From: Acidobacteriota bacterium
Lineage (GTDB): Bacteria > Acidobacteriota > Terriglobia > Terriglobales > Acidobacteriaceae
Length of the DNA stretch: 8,748 nt
Assembly (NCBI GenBank): GCA_021810735.1
Contig: JAJZIF010000132.1
Location: 1-8,748 of the forward strand
Reading direction: 5' to 3'
In this document: positions 1 through 7,951 of the stretch, one piece after another
How positions within the stretch are numbered: position 1 is the stretch's first letter
How the letters are laid out: the number at the start of each line of letters is the position of its first letter
The notes under the pieces: generated by a model
Database searches by the model: none
What the model was told of the DNA's origin: nothing
What the model saw: the letters and a program-made list of their open reading frames with translations, nothing else
Position numbers and translations under genes: made by a program

Positions 1-415
1 ACTCTATGCCCCGGCGAATGGCGTGATTCAGAATCGCATTCTGGAGCCGGGAGATATGGCCAGTCCGCAAACGCCCGTCTTTACGCTAGCTCTGGACAAT
101 CCGGTCTGGGCGCGCGTCTATCTTCCCGAACCGGAAATGGGCAAAGTCGCAACCGGCATGCATGCGTGGATTGAATCTGACAGTTTCCCGGGCCAGCGAT
201 TCAAGGCCTGGGTGGGATTCATTTCCCCAGTTGCGGAGTTCACGCCCAAGAATGTAGAGACAACCCAGCTTCGCTCCCAGCTTGTCTATCGCGTGCGGGT
301 CTACGCCTGCAATCCCGATCATCGTCTTCGCCTTGGCATGCCGGTAACCGTGATTCTTCCGCTGACCGGCAACTCGCCCCATTCTGCAGATGCCAATCCC
401 TGCGGGACAAAATGA
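1..415 (+). CDS. ybhG: YbhG-like HlyD-family membrane fusion protein, C-terminal part (5' end outside window)
   Basis: This is the periplasmic adaptor subunit of an ABC-2 efflux system, linking the inner-membrane permease to the outer parts of the export path. The open frame runs from the left edge (codons begin at base 2) to TGA at 413-415, giving 137 visible residues; the start is to the left. The visible part begins in the second lipoyl half-motif (YAPANGVI, then the EPGD turn) and continues through the beta-barrel domain of HlyD proteins. The stretches GFISPVAEFTPK, VETTQLRSQLVYR and RLGMPVTVILP match, as I recall them, the C-terminus of E. coli YbhG almost block for block. No N-terminal anchor or coiled-coil hairpin can be judged here. 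The gene is followed directly by ybhF, and the stop lies 1 nt before the preferred ybhF ATG, so the two are surely co-transcribed. Family assignment is firm; the exported substrate is not visible in the sequence. Confidence 0.93.
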   Translation, partial: LYAPANGVIQNRILEPGDMASPQTPVFTLALDNPVWARVYLPEPEMGKVATGMHAWIESDSFPGQRFKAWVGFISPVAEFTPKNVETTQLRSQLVYRVRVYACNPDHRLRLGMPVTVILPLTGNSPHSADANPCGTK

Positions 416-416
416 C

Positions 417-2150
417 ATGGACGCCGTGGTGGTGCGCAATCTCGACAAGTCCTTTGGAAAAGGGAAGACAGCCCGTCACGCGCTCCGGGAGATATCGCTG
501 ACGATTCCTTCGGGAGGCGTGACAGCACTGATCGGTCCCGACGGCGCAGGCAAGACAACGCTGTTGCGCATGATGGCAGGAATTCTGACCCCCGATCGCG
601 GGGAAGTTCAGGTACTCGGCCACGCGCTGCCCAGGAAAGCGCTTGCCTTGCAGAGCCGCATTGGTTACATGCCGCAGCACTTTGGCCTCTATGAAGATCT
701 GACCGTCGAAGAGAATTTCGACCTGTTTGCGAGCCTCCGCGGCATTGCATACGAGAAACGCGAGGAGCGGTTCGCGGAACTGCTGACGCTGACGGCGCTG
801 GGGCCGTTCCGAAAGCGCAGAGCCGGGCGCTTATCCGGCGGGATGAAGCAGAAGCTCGGCCTCGCCTGCACGTTGATTCAACCTCCGGAATTGTTGTTGC
901 TGGATGAAGCCAGTGTCGGCGTCGATCCCATTTCGCGCCGCGAGCTGTGGAGCATTATCGAGCATCAGGTGGCCGATCAGGGAGTCACGGTGTTGCTCAG
1001 CACCGCATACATGGATGAGGCTGAGCGCTGCAATCACGTTCTTCTGCTGCACGAGGGCGAATTGGTGGCGCAGGGTTCTGCCGCCGAGTTGGCCGCGCCG
1101 TTTCAGGGGCACACCTTCGTCATCGAAGAAGGCGCTGCGGCGCCTCGCACGCTGCAGTCGCGCATGGCGCATCTGCCGGGAGTGCTGGACACGGTGATCC
1201 ATGGTGATGGCCTGCGCATTGTGATGCAGCAGGCCGTACCGCCGGCCATGCCAGAGGATCTGGCCGAGTTCTGCAGCCCGCAGCCCGTACCTCCACGCCT
1301 GGAAGATGCATTCGTGAGTCTGCTGTTTCAGCGCTCGTCGCGTCGTGCGGCACCATTGTCCACGGTACACCATGCTCCGGCAGCAGATGAACCGGTGGTA
1401 GAGGTTAAGAATCTGTGCCGCAACTTCGGCGATTTCGCCGCCGTGAAAAACATCAGCTTCACAGTCCACCAAGGGGAGATTTTCGGTCTACTGGGAGCAA
1501 ACGGCGCCGGCAAATCGACTACCTTTCGCATGCTTTGCGGATTGCTTCCACCCACCTCCGGCACGCTGCACGTAGCAGGCATGGACCTGCGCCGCGCTCC
1601 TGCTGTCGCACGGGCTCGCATCGGGTATGTTTCGCAGAAATTCTCTCTCTACGCGCAGTTGAGCGTGCAGCAGAACCTGGCCTTCTTTTCCTCCGCGTAC
1701 GGCCTGGAACACAGGCGCAGGAAGCTGCGCATGGACTGGGCGCTGGAGGAACTGGAGTTGAGGGACTATCTCACGCTGAATGCGGGTGACCTTCCTTTGG
1801 GATACAAACAGCGTCTTGCGCTTGCCTGCGCGCTGATGCACGAGCCGAACATTCTCTTTCTCGATGAGCCGACATCAGGGGTCGATCCACTGGCCCGGCG
1901 CGAATTCTGGGCGCGCGTAAATGCATTAGCAGCAAGCGGTACCACATGCCTGGTGACCACCCACTTCATGGAAGAAGCTGAATACTGCGACCGCCTGGTG
2001 TTGATGTCGCTCGGAGAAATTCTGGCCGAGGGAAAACCGGCTGAGCTGCGGCATGCAGTGCGGCGACCCGACCTTCCCTCGCCGGATATGGAAGATGCGT
2101 TCATCGCATTGATTGAAAAACACGAGCGCGCGACCCGGAGAGCGTCATGA
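417..2150 (+). CDS. ybhF: Tandem-domain ABC transporter ATPase, YbhF type
   Basis: This cytoplasmic ATPase has two fused nucleotide-binding domains and drives the YbhS/YbhR exporter. I prefer ATG 417 (577 aa) over ATG 390 (586 aa): 417 lies 1 nt after the ybhG stop with a GGGA element at 404-407, the protein then begins directly with NBD1, and nothing like an SD precedes 390. Numbering here is from 390. NBD1 has Walker A GPDGAGKT 49-56, Q-loop Q96, signature LSGGMKQ 148-154 and Walker B LLLLDE 168-173, but the switch position reads STAY with Ala206 instead of His. A linker of about 100 residues follows. NBD2 has Walker A GANGAGKS 369-376, Q-loop Q416, Walker B ILFLDEP 488-494 and switch His525, but a degenerate signature, LPLGYKQ 468-474. 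Both departures also occur in E. coli YbhF as I recall it, so they are family traits rather than damage. The 3' end overlaps ybhS by 4 nt. Confidence 0.95.
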   Translation: MDAVVVRNLDKSFGKGKTARHALREISLTIPSGGVTALIGPDGAGKTTLLRMMAGILTPDRGEVQVLGHALPRKALALQSRIGYMPQHFGLYEDLTVEENFDLFASLRGIAYEKREERFAELLTLTALGPFRKRRAGRLSGGMKQKLGLACTLIQPPELLLLDEASVGVDPISRRELWSIIEHQVADQGVTVLLSTAYMDEAERCNHVLLLHEGELVAQGSAAELAAPFQGHTFVIEEGAAAPRTLQSRMAHLPGVLDTVIHGDGLRIVMQQAVPPAMPEDLAEFCSPQPVPPRLEDAFVSLLFQRSSRRAAPLSTVHHAPAADEPVVEVKNLCRNFGDFAAVKNISFTVHQGEIFGLLGANGAGKSTTFRMLCGLLPPTSGTLHVAGMDLRRAPAVARARIGYVSQKFSLYAQLSVQQNLAFFSSAYGLEHRRRKLRMDWALEELELRDYLTLNAGDLPLGYKQRLALACALMHEPNILFLDEPTSGVDPLARREFWARVNALAASGTTCLVTTHFMEEAEYCDRLVLMSLGEILAEGKPAELRHAVRRPDLPSPDMEDAFIALIEKHERATRRAS

Positions 2151-3262
2151 ACGGAATGCGACTCGCCGGCCTGATGCGCAAGGAGGTCTACGAAATTGTT
2201 CGCGATCCTTCGAGCATAGCTATCGCGTTCCTGCTGCCGCTGGTGCTGCTGCTGATTTTTGGGTATGGTGTTTCACTCGACGCGCACCACATTGCCGTGG
2301 CCGAAGTAGTGGATCATCCCACACAACTCACGGCGTCCTTTTTGGGAGAACTTGATCGTTCCCAGTGGTTCCGGCCGACGCTTTATCCGGATATGGCTTC
2401 GGCAAGGCAGGCTCTGATGGAAGGAGATGTCAGCGCGATTCTCTGGCTGCGCAGTGATTTCACTCGCCGGGCGTATCGCCGCGAGGGCGCGCCCATCCAA
2501 CTAACCGTCAACGGAGTGGATGCGAACCAGGCACGTATCGTTGAGAACTACGTGCAGGGCGCCTGGCAGGTATGGCAGCAGCAGGAAGCAGTCCGCGACG
2601 GCAGGCCGCTCGCGATCCCCGTGGTCGTGGACACGCGCGTCTGGTTCAATCCCGCGCTGCGCAGTCGCGATTACCTGATTCCCGGCCTGATTGCCATCAT
2701 CATGACGCTGATCGGCGCGCTGCTCACCGCGCTGGTGGTGGCTCGCGAGTGGGAACGCGGAACGATGGAAGGTATTATGGTGACGCCCGTGGCCAGGATT
2801 GAAATTCTGCTGGGCAAGCTGCTCCCATATTTTGTGATGGGCATGGGCGGCATGGCGCTATCCACGCTGATGGCGGTCTTTCTCTTCGATGTTCCGCTGC
2901 GCGGCTCGCTTTGGGTTCTGTTCGGATCTGCTGGCCTTTTCCTGCTCACCGCACTCGGGATGGGCCTCGTGATTTCCGTGGTGGCGCGGAGTCAGTTTGT
3001 TGCGGCGATGGTGGCCATTGTTACGACCTTTCTGCCGGCCTTTATCCTCTCCGGATTTCTCTTCGATATTCGGTCCATGCCGCGCATCATCCAGTTGCTT
3101 ACGCATATCGTGGCCGCGCGCTACTTTGTGACAGTCTTGCAAAGCACATTTCTGGCAGGGACGATCCCATCTTTGATTCTGCGTAGCATCCTGGGGATGG
3201 GCGTGCTCTGCGTCATCTTTCTGGGAATCACCCTGGCGCGGTTCCATAAGAGGCTGGACTGA
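2147..3262 (+). CDS. ybhS: ABC-2 type permease, YbhS
   Basis: This inner-membrane permease subunit pairs with YbhR to form the translocation path of the exporter. It has 371 aa, close to the usual length. The ATG at 2147 overlaps the ybhF stop as ATGA and has a GGAG at 2137-2140, six nt away. An amphipathic N-terminus with KEVYEIVRDPSS (12-23) leads into TM1 (about 23-44). A large extracytoplasmic domain (about 45-175) follows, then five further predicted membrane segments near 177-200, 222-248, 254-280, 284-308 and 347-366. The cytoplasmic loop VVAREWERGTMEGI (197-210) is the ABC-2 coupling motif, and PAFILSGFLFDI (297-308) is the conserved segment before the last external loop. RDPSS, WFNPA, VAREWERGTME and ARYFVTVLQS agree with E. 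coli YbhS as I recall it. The gene sits third in the operon and its stop overlaps the ybhR start by one nt. The substrate cannot be read from the sequence. Confidence 0.94.
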   Translation: MNGMRLAGLMRKEVYEIVRDPSSIAIAFLLPLVLLLIFGYGVSLDAHHIAVAEVVDHPTQLTASFLGELDRSQWFRPTLYPDMASARQALMEGDVSAILWLRSDFTRRAYRREGAPIQLTVNGVDANQARIVENYVQGAWQVWQQQEAVRDGRPLAIPVVVDTRVWFNPALRSRDYLIPGLIAIIMTLIGALLTALVVAREWERGTMEGIMVTPVARIEILLGKLLPYFVMGMGGMALSTLMAVFLFDVPLRGSLWVLFGSAGLFLLTALGMGLVISVVARSQFVAAMVAIVTTFLPAFILSGFLFDIRSMPRIIQLLTHIVAARYFVTVLQSTFLAGTIPSLILRSILGMGVLCVIFLGITLARFHKRLD

Positions 3263-4380
3263 TGCGTGCGACTCTCCAGCGCATTCTTGCCTTAACCAAA
3301 AAGGAGCTTCTGGCGCTGCTGCGGGATGCGGCCAGCCGCGCGGTGCTGATCGGGCCGCCCATTATTCAGCTCGTGGTGTTCGGTTATGCGGCTACCTTTG
3401 ACCTCACCAACATTCCCTTTGTGGTTTACAACCAGGACGCGGGAATTGCGTCGCGTGATCTGATTGCCCGCTTTGCCGGATCGCCGAATTTCCACCTGCT
3501 GCAGGTCGTGCACAGCCAGCAGGAGCTGACCACGGCCATCGATGATGAGTCTGCGCTGCTCGCCATCGATATCCACCCCGATTTTTCCAGGAGGCTTGAG
3601 CGCGGCCAGTCGGCACACATCCAGCTCATCCTCGATGGCCGGGATTCCAACACCGCGGCCATGGCATCGGGCTACGCACAGGCGATTGTGCAAAGCTTCA
3701 ATCAGGCATGGATCGCAAGGCATGGAGAAGCTCGATCCTCCACCGTGTTGACGGAGCGGGCGTGGTTCAACCCCAATCTGGAATCCCGATGGTTTATTGT
3801 GCCCGGCATCTGCGGCATTCTGACGCTGCTCGTGAGCATGCTCACTACCGGACTTTCCGTAGCGCGTGAACGCGAGATGGGAACTTTTGACCAGCTGTTG
3901 GTAACGCCGTTGCGTCCGACGGAGATTCTTATTGGCAAAGCTTTGCCGGGATTCATGGTGGGAGCTTTTGAAGGATCGCTGATTATCCTCGTAGCCGTCT
4001 TCTGGTTTCATGTTCCATTCACGGGAAGCATTCTGGCCCTATATTTCGGGCTGTTTTGCTTTCTGCTCTCGACGGTCGGCATTGGACTCATGATCTCGTC
4101 TCTCGCGATTACTCAACAGCAGGGATTACTCGGGGTGTTTCTCTTCATGGTGCCGGCCATCGTGCTTTCAGGCTTCGCGACCCCTATCGCAAACATGCCG
4201 CGGGCTGTGCAGTACATTACGCTGGCTGATCCGCTGCGCTACTTTCTCATCATTCTTCGCGAGTGTTTTCTTGAGGGAGCAAGAGGTTCTTTGCTGTGGC
4301 CACAGTATTTCCCGCTTCTATTGATGGGCCTGGTCAGCATGATCGTTGCCGGACAACTTTTCCATCGCCGGATGAATTGA
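3262..4380 (+). CDS. ybhR: ABC-2 type permease, YbhR
   Basis: This is the second permease half of the exporter and the last gene of the operon. It has 372 aa, the same architecture and nearly the same size as YbhS. The start is ATG 3262 in a TGATG overlap with the ybhS stop, with AAGAGG at 3248-3253. KKELLALLRD (13-22) precedes TM1 (about 25-45). An external domain (about 46-177) contains LILDGRDSN and WFNPNLESRWF. Five more membrane segments follow near 178-200, 227-250, 255-280, 287-305 and 348-366. The coupling loop is VAREREMGTFDQLLVTPL (200-217), and TQQQGLLGVFLFMVPAIVLSG is the conserved region around TM5. These blocks match E. coli YbhR rather than YbhS as I recall them, so the paralogue assignment is secure. 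Transcription runs toward the convergent transketolase gene 165 nt away. Confidence 0.94.
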   Translation: MRATLQRILALTKKELLALLRDAASRAVLIGPPIIQLVVFGYAATFDLTNIPFVVYNQDAGIASRDLIARFAGSPNFHLLQVVHSQQELTTAIDDESALLAIDIHPDFSRRLERGQSAHIQLILDGRDSNTAAMASGYAQAIVQSFNQAWIARHGEARSSTVLTERAWFNPNLESRWFIVPGICGILTLLVSMLTTGLSVAREREMGTFDQLLVTPLRPTEILIGKALPGFMVGAFEGSLIILVAVFWFHVPFTGSILALYFGLFCFLLSTVGIGLMISSLAITQQQGLLGVFLFMVPAIVLSGFATPIANMPRAVQYITLADPLRYFLIILRECFLEGARGSLLWPQYFPLLLMGLVSMIVAGQLFHRRMN

Positions 4381-4545
4381 TGCAGCTCTCCTTCGGATGA
4401 ATACCGAGGCCGCGGATCCATGGCGGCTTCTACTCAAGAAGGGCCGCACGGCGCAAACCGAAAATTGCATAGATGAAGGTGGTCTGCCTGAACGCGCTCC
4501 GTATCCCGGCGGCTTGATGCTTCCGGGGAGACTGGCCTTTGGTGC
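4381..4545. other. Convergent intergenic gap between ybhR and the transketolase
   Basis: These 165 nt separate two stop codons facing each other. The best structure on the ybhR side is a stem 4408-4413 / 4423-4428 (GGCCGC with GCGGCT, one G-T pair, 9-nt loop containing GGATCC), about 28 nt after the ybhR stop. On the transketolase side there is CCCGG 4505-4509 facing CCGGG around 4523-4527 with a 13-nt loop. Neither is followed by a T-tract, so no classical intrinsic terminator can be named for either operon. Short frames that begin here, such as ATG 4397, only run into the antisense of the transketolase. Confidence 0.5.
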
Positions 4546-6582
4546 CTATTGGGCGATCTCCGACCGGGACTCCTTCTTGATCGCTACCAGTTCAAGAGAT
4601 TTCAGCGCAATGTGTTCTGCGCTTACCTCCAGCTCTTTCACCAACTCCCAGGGAGCGCCCGACTCGCCGAATCGATCCTTGACGCCAATCGCGCCCGTAA
4701 TTACGGGAATCCCGTAAAGCCGTGGACTCTCCGTGAGGATGGAACTCACGCGCCAGGCCAGTGCGCCGATCTGATGTTCTTCGGCTGTCACGATGATGCC
4801 TGTCTCCAGCGCGGCGCGAATTATGGCCTCTGTATCGATTGGCTTCAGCGTGTGCATGTTCAGAACACGCGTCTCGTAGCCGTATTCCAGTTTGAGGATG
4901 CTGGCCGCGCGCATGGCTTCCGGGACCATCGGCCCGAGCGCGATGATGGTGAGGTCTTCGTCCTCGTTCCTGTAAGCCTCCGCGAGCTGAGTTTCGAAGC
5001 TATCCACAAAACCTGCCGCTTCCCGGCGCATCCGGATCGCATTGGCGCTTCCAAAGACAAAGGGTGTAGCCTCGGTGGTCACGACCGGAGTTGCTTCGCG
5101 TGCGAAGCGGATATATTTGGGCCCCTCGTGTTGCAGGAGTAGATAGTCGGTGGCCTTGCGTGTTTCGATCGCGTCGCATGGCACCACCACAGCCATGTTG
5201 GGCAGGCCCTGCATGGTGAAAAGGTCTTCGAGAGCCTGGTGGGTCGCGCCGTCGGGACCAACGGAAACCCCACCGTGAGCGCCGGCGATCAGGACGTTCA
5301 TATTGGAGTAGCAGATGGAAACACGAAGCTGGTCCAGATTGCGGGCCGCTGAGAAGGTGGCATAGGAACCAAACACCGGCAGCTTGCCTTCCCTGGCGAG
5401 ACCGGCGGCAGCGGCTGTCGCCGATTGTTCGGCAATTCCCATGCTGATCCATCTCTTGTCGCGTTCCGGCTTGCCGGCTCGGAAATCACCGATGGTAATG
5501 GAGGCGGAGATATCCAGCCCGAGGCAGACGATCCGCTCGTCGTCGCCATTCTGCGCCAGGGATTTCCCGAAACCTTTGCGCGTTGGCTCCATGTTGACCT
5601 TCATCGTATCGCCTGCGTTCCACCAGTAATCGCGTGAGAACCTCGGCATCTTGTCCTGGAGCTTCCGGTCGATTTCAGCTTGAAATGTGCTTGCGGCACC
5701 GAGTAGCCAGTCCGCCGGAATCCTCTCTTTCAGGCCCAGTTCGGTGAGGGCTGCGTCCAATTCCTTCCGGTTGGGCGCTTTGCCATGCCAGCCTGCCTGG
5801 TTCTCCATGAAGCTGACGCCCTTGCCCTTGATCGTTTCGGCGAGAATCACGACGGGTTTCCCGGTCATTGTCCTTGCCTGATCCAGGGCGGCCACAATCT
5901 GGTTCATGTCGTGACCATCGATATGCAGCGTCTGCCACCCGAAGCTCGCGTACTTGGCATCGAGCGGCTCAACCTGCAAAACATCTTTCACCCAGCCGTC
6001 AATCTGCAGGCGATTGCAGTCAATGATGGCGATTAGATTATCGAGGTGATAATGACCGGCCTCCATGGCAGCTTCCCACACCTGGCCTTCCTGCTGTTCG
6101 CCGTCTCCCATCAGGCAGAATACCCTGTGATGGTCGCCGTTTAATTTGGCCGCGAGCGCCATCCCCGCGGCAATGCTGAGCCCCTGGCCCAGCGATCCGC
6201 TGGAGATTTCGACACCCGGCACCTTCAGCCAGTGTGGATGGCCCTGAAAGGGTGAACCCAGCTTGCGCAGGGTTGCCGTGTCGTCGAGAGGGAAATATCC
6301 GGATGCTCCCAGCGCGATATACAGTGCCGGGGCCTTGTGTCCCGCGGACCAGATGATGCGGTCGCGATCCGGCCACGACGGGTTGGCAGGATCGTGGTCC
6401 GCTGCGTGAAGATACAACGCCGCTGCGAGATCCATGATCGACAAGGTGCTTCCGGCATGACCCGAACCGGCGGCGCATAGAGACACAAGATTGTAGCCAC
6501 GCATCATGGTGGCCATATCCCGCAGTTCTGGAATGGAATAGCTGTGGGTGATTTTGCCAGTATTCGAGTCCTTGAGAGACAT
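4546..6582 (-). CDS. tkt: Transketolase, full-length fusion of split-type N- and C-terminal halves
   Basis: This ThDP/Mg-dependent cytosolic enzyme moves two-carbon ketol units between sugar phosphates in the pentose phosphate or Calvin-type pathway. It has 678 aa. ATG 6582 has a perfect GAGGAGG at 6589-6595, six nt away. The N-terminal half (about 1-285) carries the ThDP motif GDGE (159-162) with Asn190, so Asp160 and Asn190 are the metal ligands, plus His42, His82, His115 and His266 at the active site. A linker (286-330) leads to the pyrimidine-binding domain with catalytic Glu385 (GIAEQ), His436, Asp444 and His448 (DGATHQ), and the C-terminal domain starts near 540. Arg335, Ser361 and Arg492 align with the phosphate-binding Arg358, Ser385 and Arg520 of E. 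coli TktA. The overall sequence resembles the two-subunit transketolases of archaea and actinobacteria, here joined in one chain. An extra charged stretch at about 515-542 sits before the last domain. The gene follows the aminotransferase by 17 nt. Confidence 0.93.
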   Translation of the reverse strand: MSLKDSNTGKITHSYSIPELRDMATMMRGYNLVSLCAAGSGHAGSTLSIMDLAAALYLHAADHDPANPSWPDRDRIIWSAGHKAPALYIALGASGYFPLDDTATLRKLGSPFQGHPHWLKVPGVEISSGSLGQGLSIAAGMALAAKLNGDHHRVFCLMGDGEQQEGQVWEAAMEAGHYHLDNLIAIIDCNRLQIDGWVKDVLQVEPLDAKYASFGWQTLHIDGHDMNQIVAALDQARTMTGKPVVILAETIKGKGVSFMENQAGWHGKAPNRKELDAALTELGLKERIPADWLLGAASTFQAEIDRKLQDKMPRFSRDYWWNAGDTMKVNMEPTRKGFGKSLAQNGDDERIVCLGLDISASITIGDFRAGKPERDKRWISMGIAEQSATAAAAGLAREGKLPVFGSYATFSAARNLDQLRVSICYSNMNVLIAGAHGGVSVGPDGATHQALEDLFTMQGLPNMAVVVPCDAIETRKATDYLLLQHEGPKYIRFAREATPVVTTEATPFVFGSANAIRMRREAAGFVDSFETQLAEAYRNEDEDLTIIALGPMVPEAMRAASILKLEYGYETRVLNMHTLKPIDTEAIIRAALETGIIVTAEEHQIGALAWRVSSILTESPRLYGIPVITGAIGVKDRFGESGAPWELVKELEVSAEHIALKSLELVAIKKESRSEIAQ

Positions 6583-6599
6583 AGTTATCCTCCTCGCAG

Positions 6600-7793
6600 C
6601 TACAGATTCACCCGGGTCCAGCGCTCGATGCGTTCGAGAGCTTCGTGCAGCATCTCGATGGAATTCGCCACGCTGAACCGGAGATAGCCCTCCCCAAACT
6701 CACCAAACGAGGTTCCGGATAAGGCTGCTACGCCCGCCTGGTCCAGCAGCGCGTCGGCAAGCGGCTTTGATTTCCAGCCTGTACCGGCGATGTTGGCAAA
6801 GACGTAGAACGCGCCCTTCGGCATGCGGCACGAGAATCCCGGGATTTTATTCAGTCCATCGACAAACATCCTGCTGCGCTTTTCGAATTCCGAGCGCATT
6901 TGTTCAACCGGGCTCTGGTCTCCGCGCAGTGCCTCGACAGCGGCCATCTGGGTGAAGCTGGCAGTGCAGGAATTAGAGTTGGTCATGAGCCGCGTCATAT
7001 GAGCCGCAAGGTCACTGCGCATGATGCCGTAACCGATGCGCCACCCGGTCATGGCATAGGTCTTGGAGAAGCCATCCAGCAGGATGGTTCGCTCCCGCAT
7101 GCCGGGCAGGGACAGAATTGAAAACGGCTCGCCTTCAAACTGCAGGCGGCTGTATATCTCGTCCGACAGCACCATGATGTTGCGGTTGCCGATCACCTCG
7201 GCCGTGCGCTCAATGTCGCGGCGCGACAGGACGCTCCCGGTCGGATTCTGCGGCGAATTCAGGATGATGAGTTTCGTTCGGCTGGTCACCAGCGCGGCCA
7301 GGTCGTCCACGTCCATGGCGAAGTCGCGCTCTTCCCGCAGGAGAACCGGCACGGCCTTGCCTCCGGCATACTCAATCATCGATTCGTAGATCGGGAAGCC
7401 GGGGTTGGGGTAGATGACCTCATCTCCTTCTTCAATTAATGCCAGCATCGTGAAGAAAATAATCGGCTTTCCTCCTGGCACAACCACCACTTCTTCCGGG
7501 GAAACCTGGATTCCTCGGGTCCGGCTCACATAGCTGGCGATGATCTGGCGCAGTTCGGGCTGTCCGGCGGAAGGGCCATAGTGCGTCCATCCGCTGCGAA
7601 GCGCTGCCACCGCCGCATCCACGATATTGGGTGGCGTATCGAAATCGGGCTCCCCGATTTCCAGGTGGACGATGTTCTTGCCCTGCCGCTCGAGCGCCTT
7701 GGCCCGGCTCAGAACCTCAAAAGCAGTTTCTGTGCCCAGGCGCTTCATACGATGAGCCAGCACAAGCTGGTGCTGCAACCCTGCTGTCGACAT
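6600..7793 (-). CDS. Class I/II PLP-dependent aminotransferase, aspartate aminotransferase-like
   Basis: This cytosolic fold-type I PLP enzyme transfers the amino group between an amino acid and a 2-oxo acid. It has 397 aa, the normal length. ATG 7793 has AGGAGG at 7802-7807, eight nt away. Visible motifs include EIGEPDFDTP (45-54), HYGPSAGQPELR (71-82), SPQNPTG with Asn183, SDEIYSRL with Asp211 (pyridine nitrogen) and Tyr214, and SKTYAMTGWRIGY with Schiff-base Lys244 and phosphate-binding Arg252. YLRFSVANS follows with Arg372, the usual binder of the substrate carboxylate. The sequence belongs to the Thermus-type (I-gamma) aspartate aminotransferase branch. However, the segment where many members carry PYW reads NPGFPIYES (130-138), so the side-chain specificity may differ from aspartate. 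It is first in an apparent operon with the transketolase and has its own candidate promoter upstream. No symbol is given because the substrate cannot be fixed from sequence. Confidence 0.92.
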   Translation of the reverse strand: MSTAGLQHQLVLAHRMKRLGTETAFEVLSRAKALERQGKNIVHLEIGEPDFDTPPNIVDAAVAALRSGWTHYGPSAGQPELRQIIASYVSRTRGIQVSPEEVVVVPGGKPIIFFTMLALIEEGDEVIYPNPGFPIYESMIEYAGGKAVPVLLREERDFAMDVDDLAALVTSRTKLIILNSPQNPTGSVLSRRDIERTAEVIGNRNIMVLSDEIYSRLQFEGEPFSILSLPGMRERTILLDGFSKTYAMTGWRIGYGIMRSDLAAHMTRLMTNSNSCTASFTQMAAVEALRGDQSPVEQMRSEFEKRSRMFVDGLNKIPGFSCRMPKGAFYVFANIAGTGWKSKPLADALLDQAGVAALSGTSFGEFGEGYLRFSVANSIEMLHEALERIERWTRVNL

Positions 7794-7901
7794 GTTTCAT
7801 GCCTCCTGTGGTCGCTTTGCGTGGCGGGGTCGTCCGGCTGCCGTTTCGTGCTCTACGGTCGGCTACGCTTTCCCGGGACGGCGGCCAGCCTTGTACCGGG
7901 G

Positions 7902-7931
7902 CCGGAACATCACGCTTCGCGATGTCTTCGG
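7902..7931 (-). repeat. Stem-loop in the aminotransferase 5' leader
   Basis: The - strand RNA would fold with an outer CCG/CGG stem, a 2x1 internal loop and a nine-pair inner stem (GACAUCGCG with CGUGAUGUU, two G-U pairs) closed by a 3-nt loop AAG. On the + strand one inner pair becomes an A-C mismatch, so the structure favours transcripts of the - strand. It lies in the non-coding stretch between the candidate promoter and the aminotransferase start, with no T-tract after it, so it is a leader element rather than a terminator. Confidence 0.5.
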
Positions 7932-7951
7932 GATATTCTCGAAAACCGAGC

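Noticed and set aside
390..416. Upstream ATG 390 as the ybhF start
   Set aside because: It would overlap ybhG by 26 nt without an SD and add nine residues ahead of the natural NBD1 beginning. ATG 417 fits spacing and family length better.
831..1472. 213-codon - strand frame antisense to ybhF
   Set aside because: It spans the YbhF NBD1 and linker, which are fully accounted for on the + strand. No start signal or domain is seen.
3292..4011. 239-codon - strand frame antisense to ybhR
   Set aside because: The + strand shows clear YbhR motifs across the whole region. The antisense translation is low in hydrophobic structure, Arg/Gln/His-rich and without a recognisable domain.
4549..5142. 197-codon + strand frame antisense to the transketolase C-terminal half
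   Set aside because: It lies wholly inside a well-supported transketolase with intact motifs, has no SD or family motif, and is explained by high-GC antisense openness.
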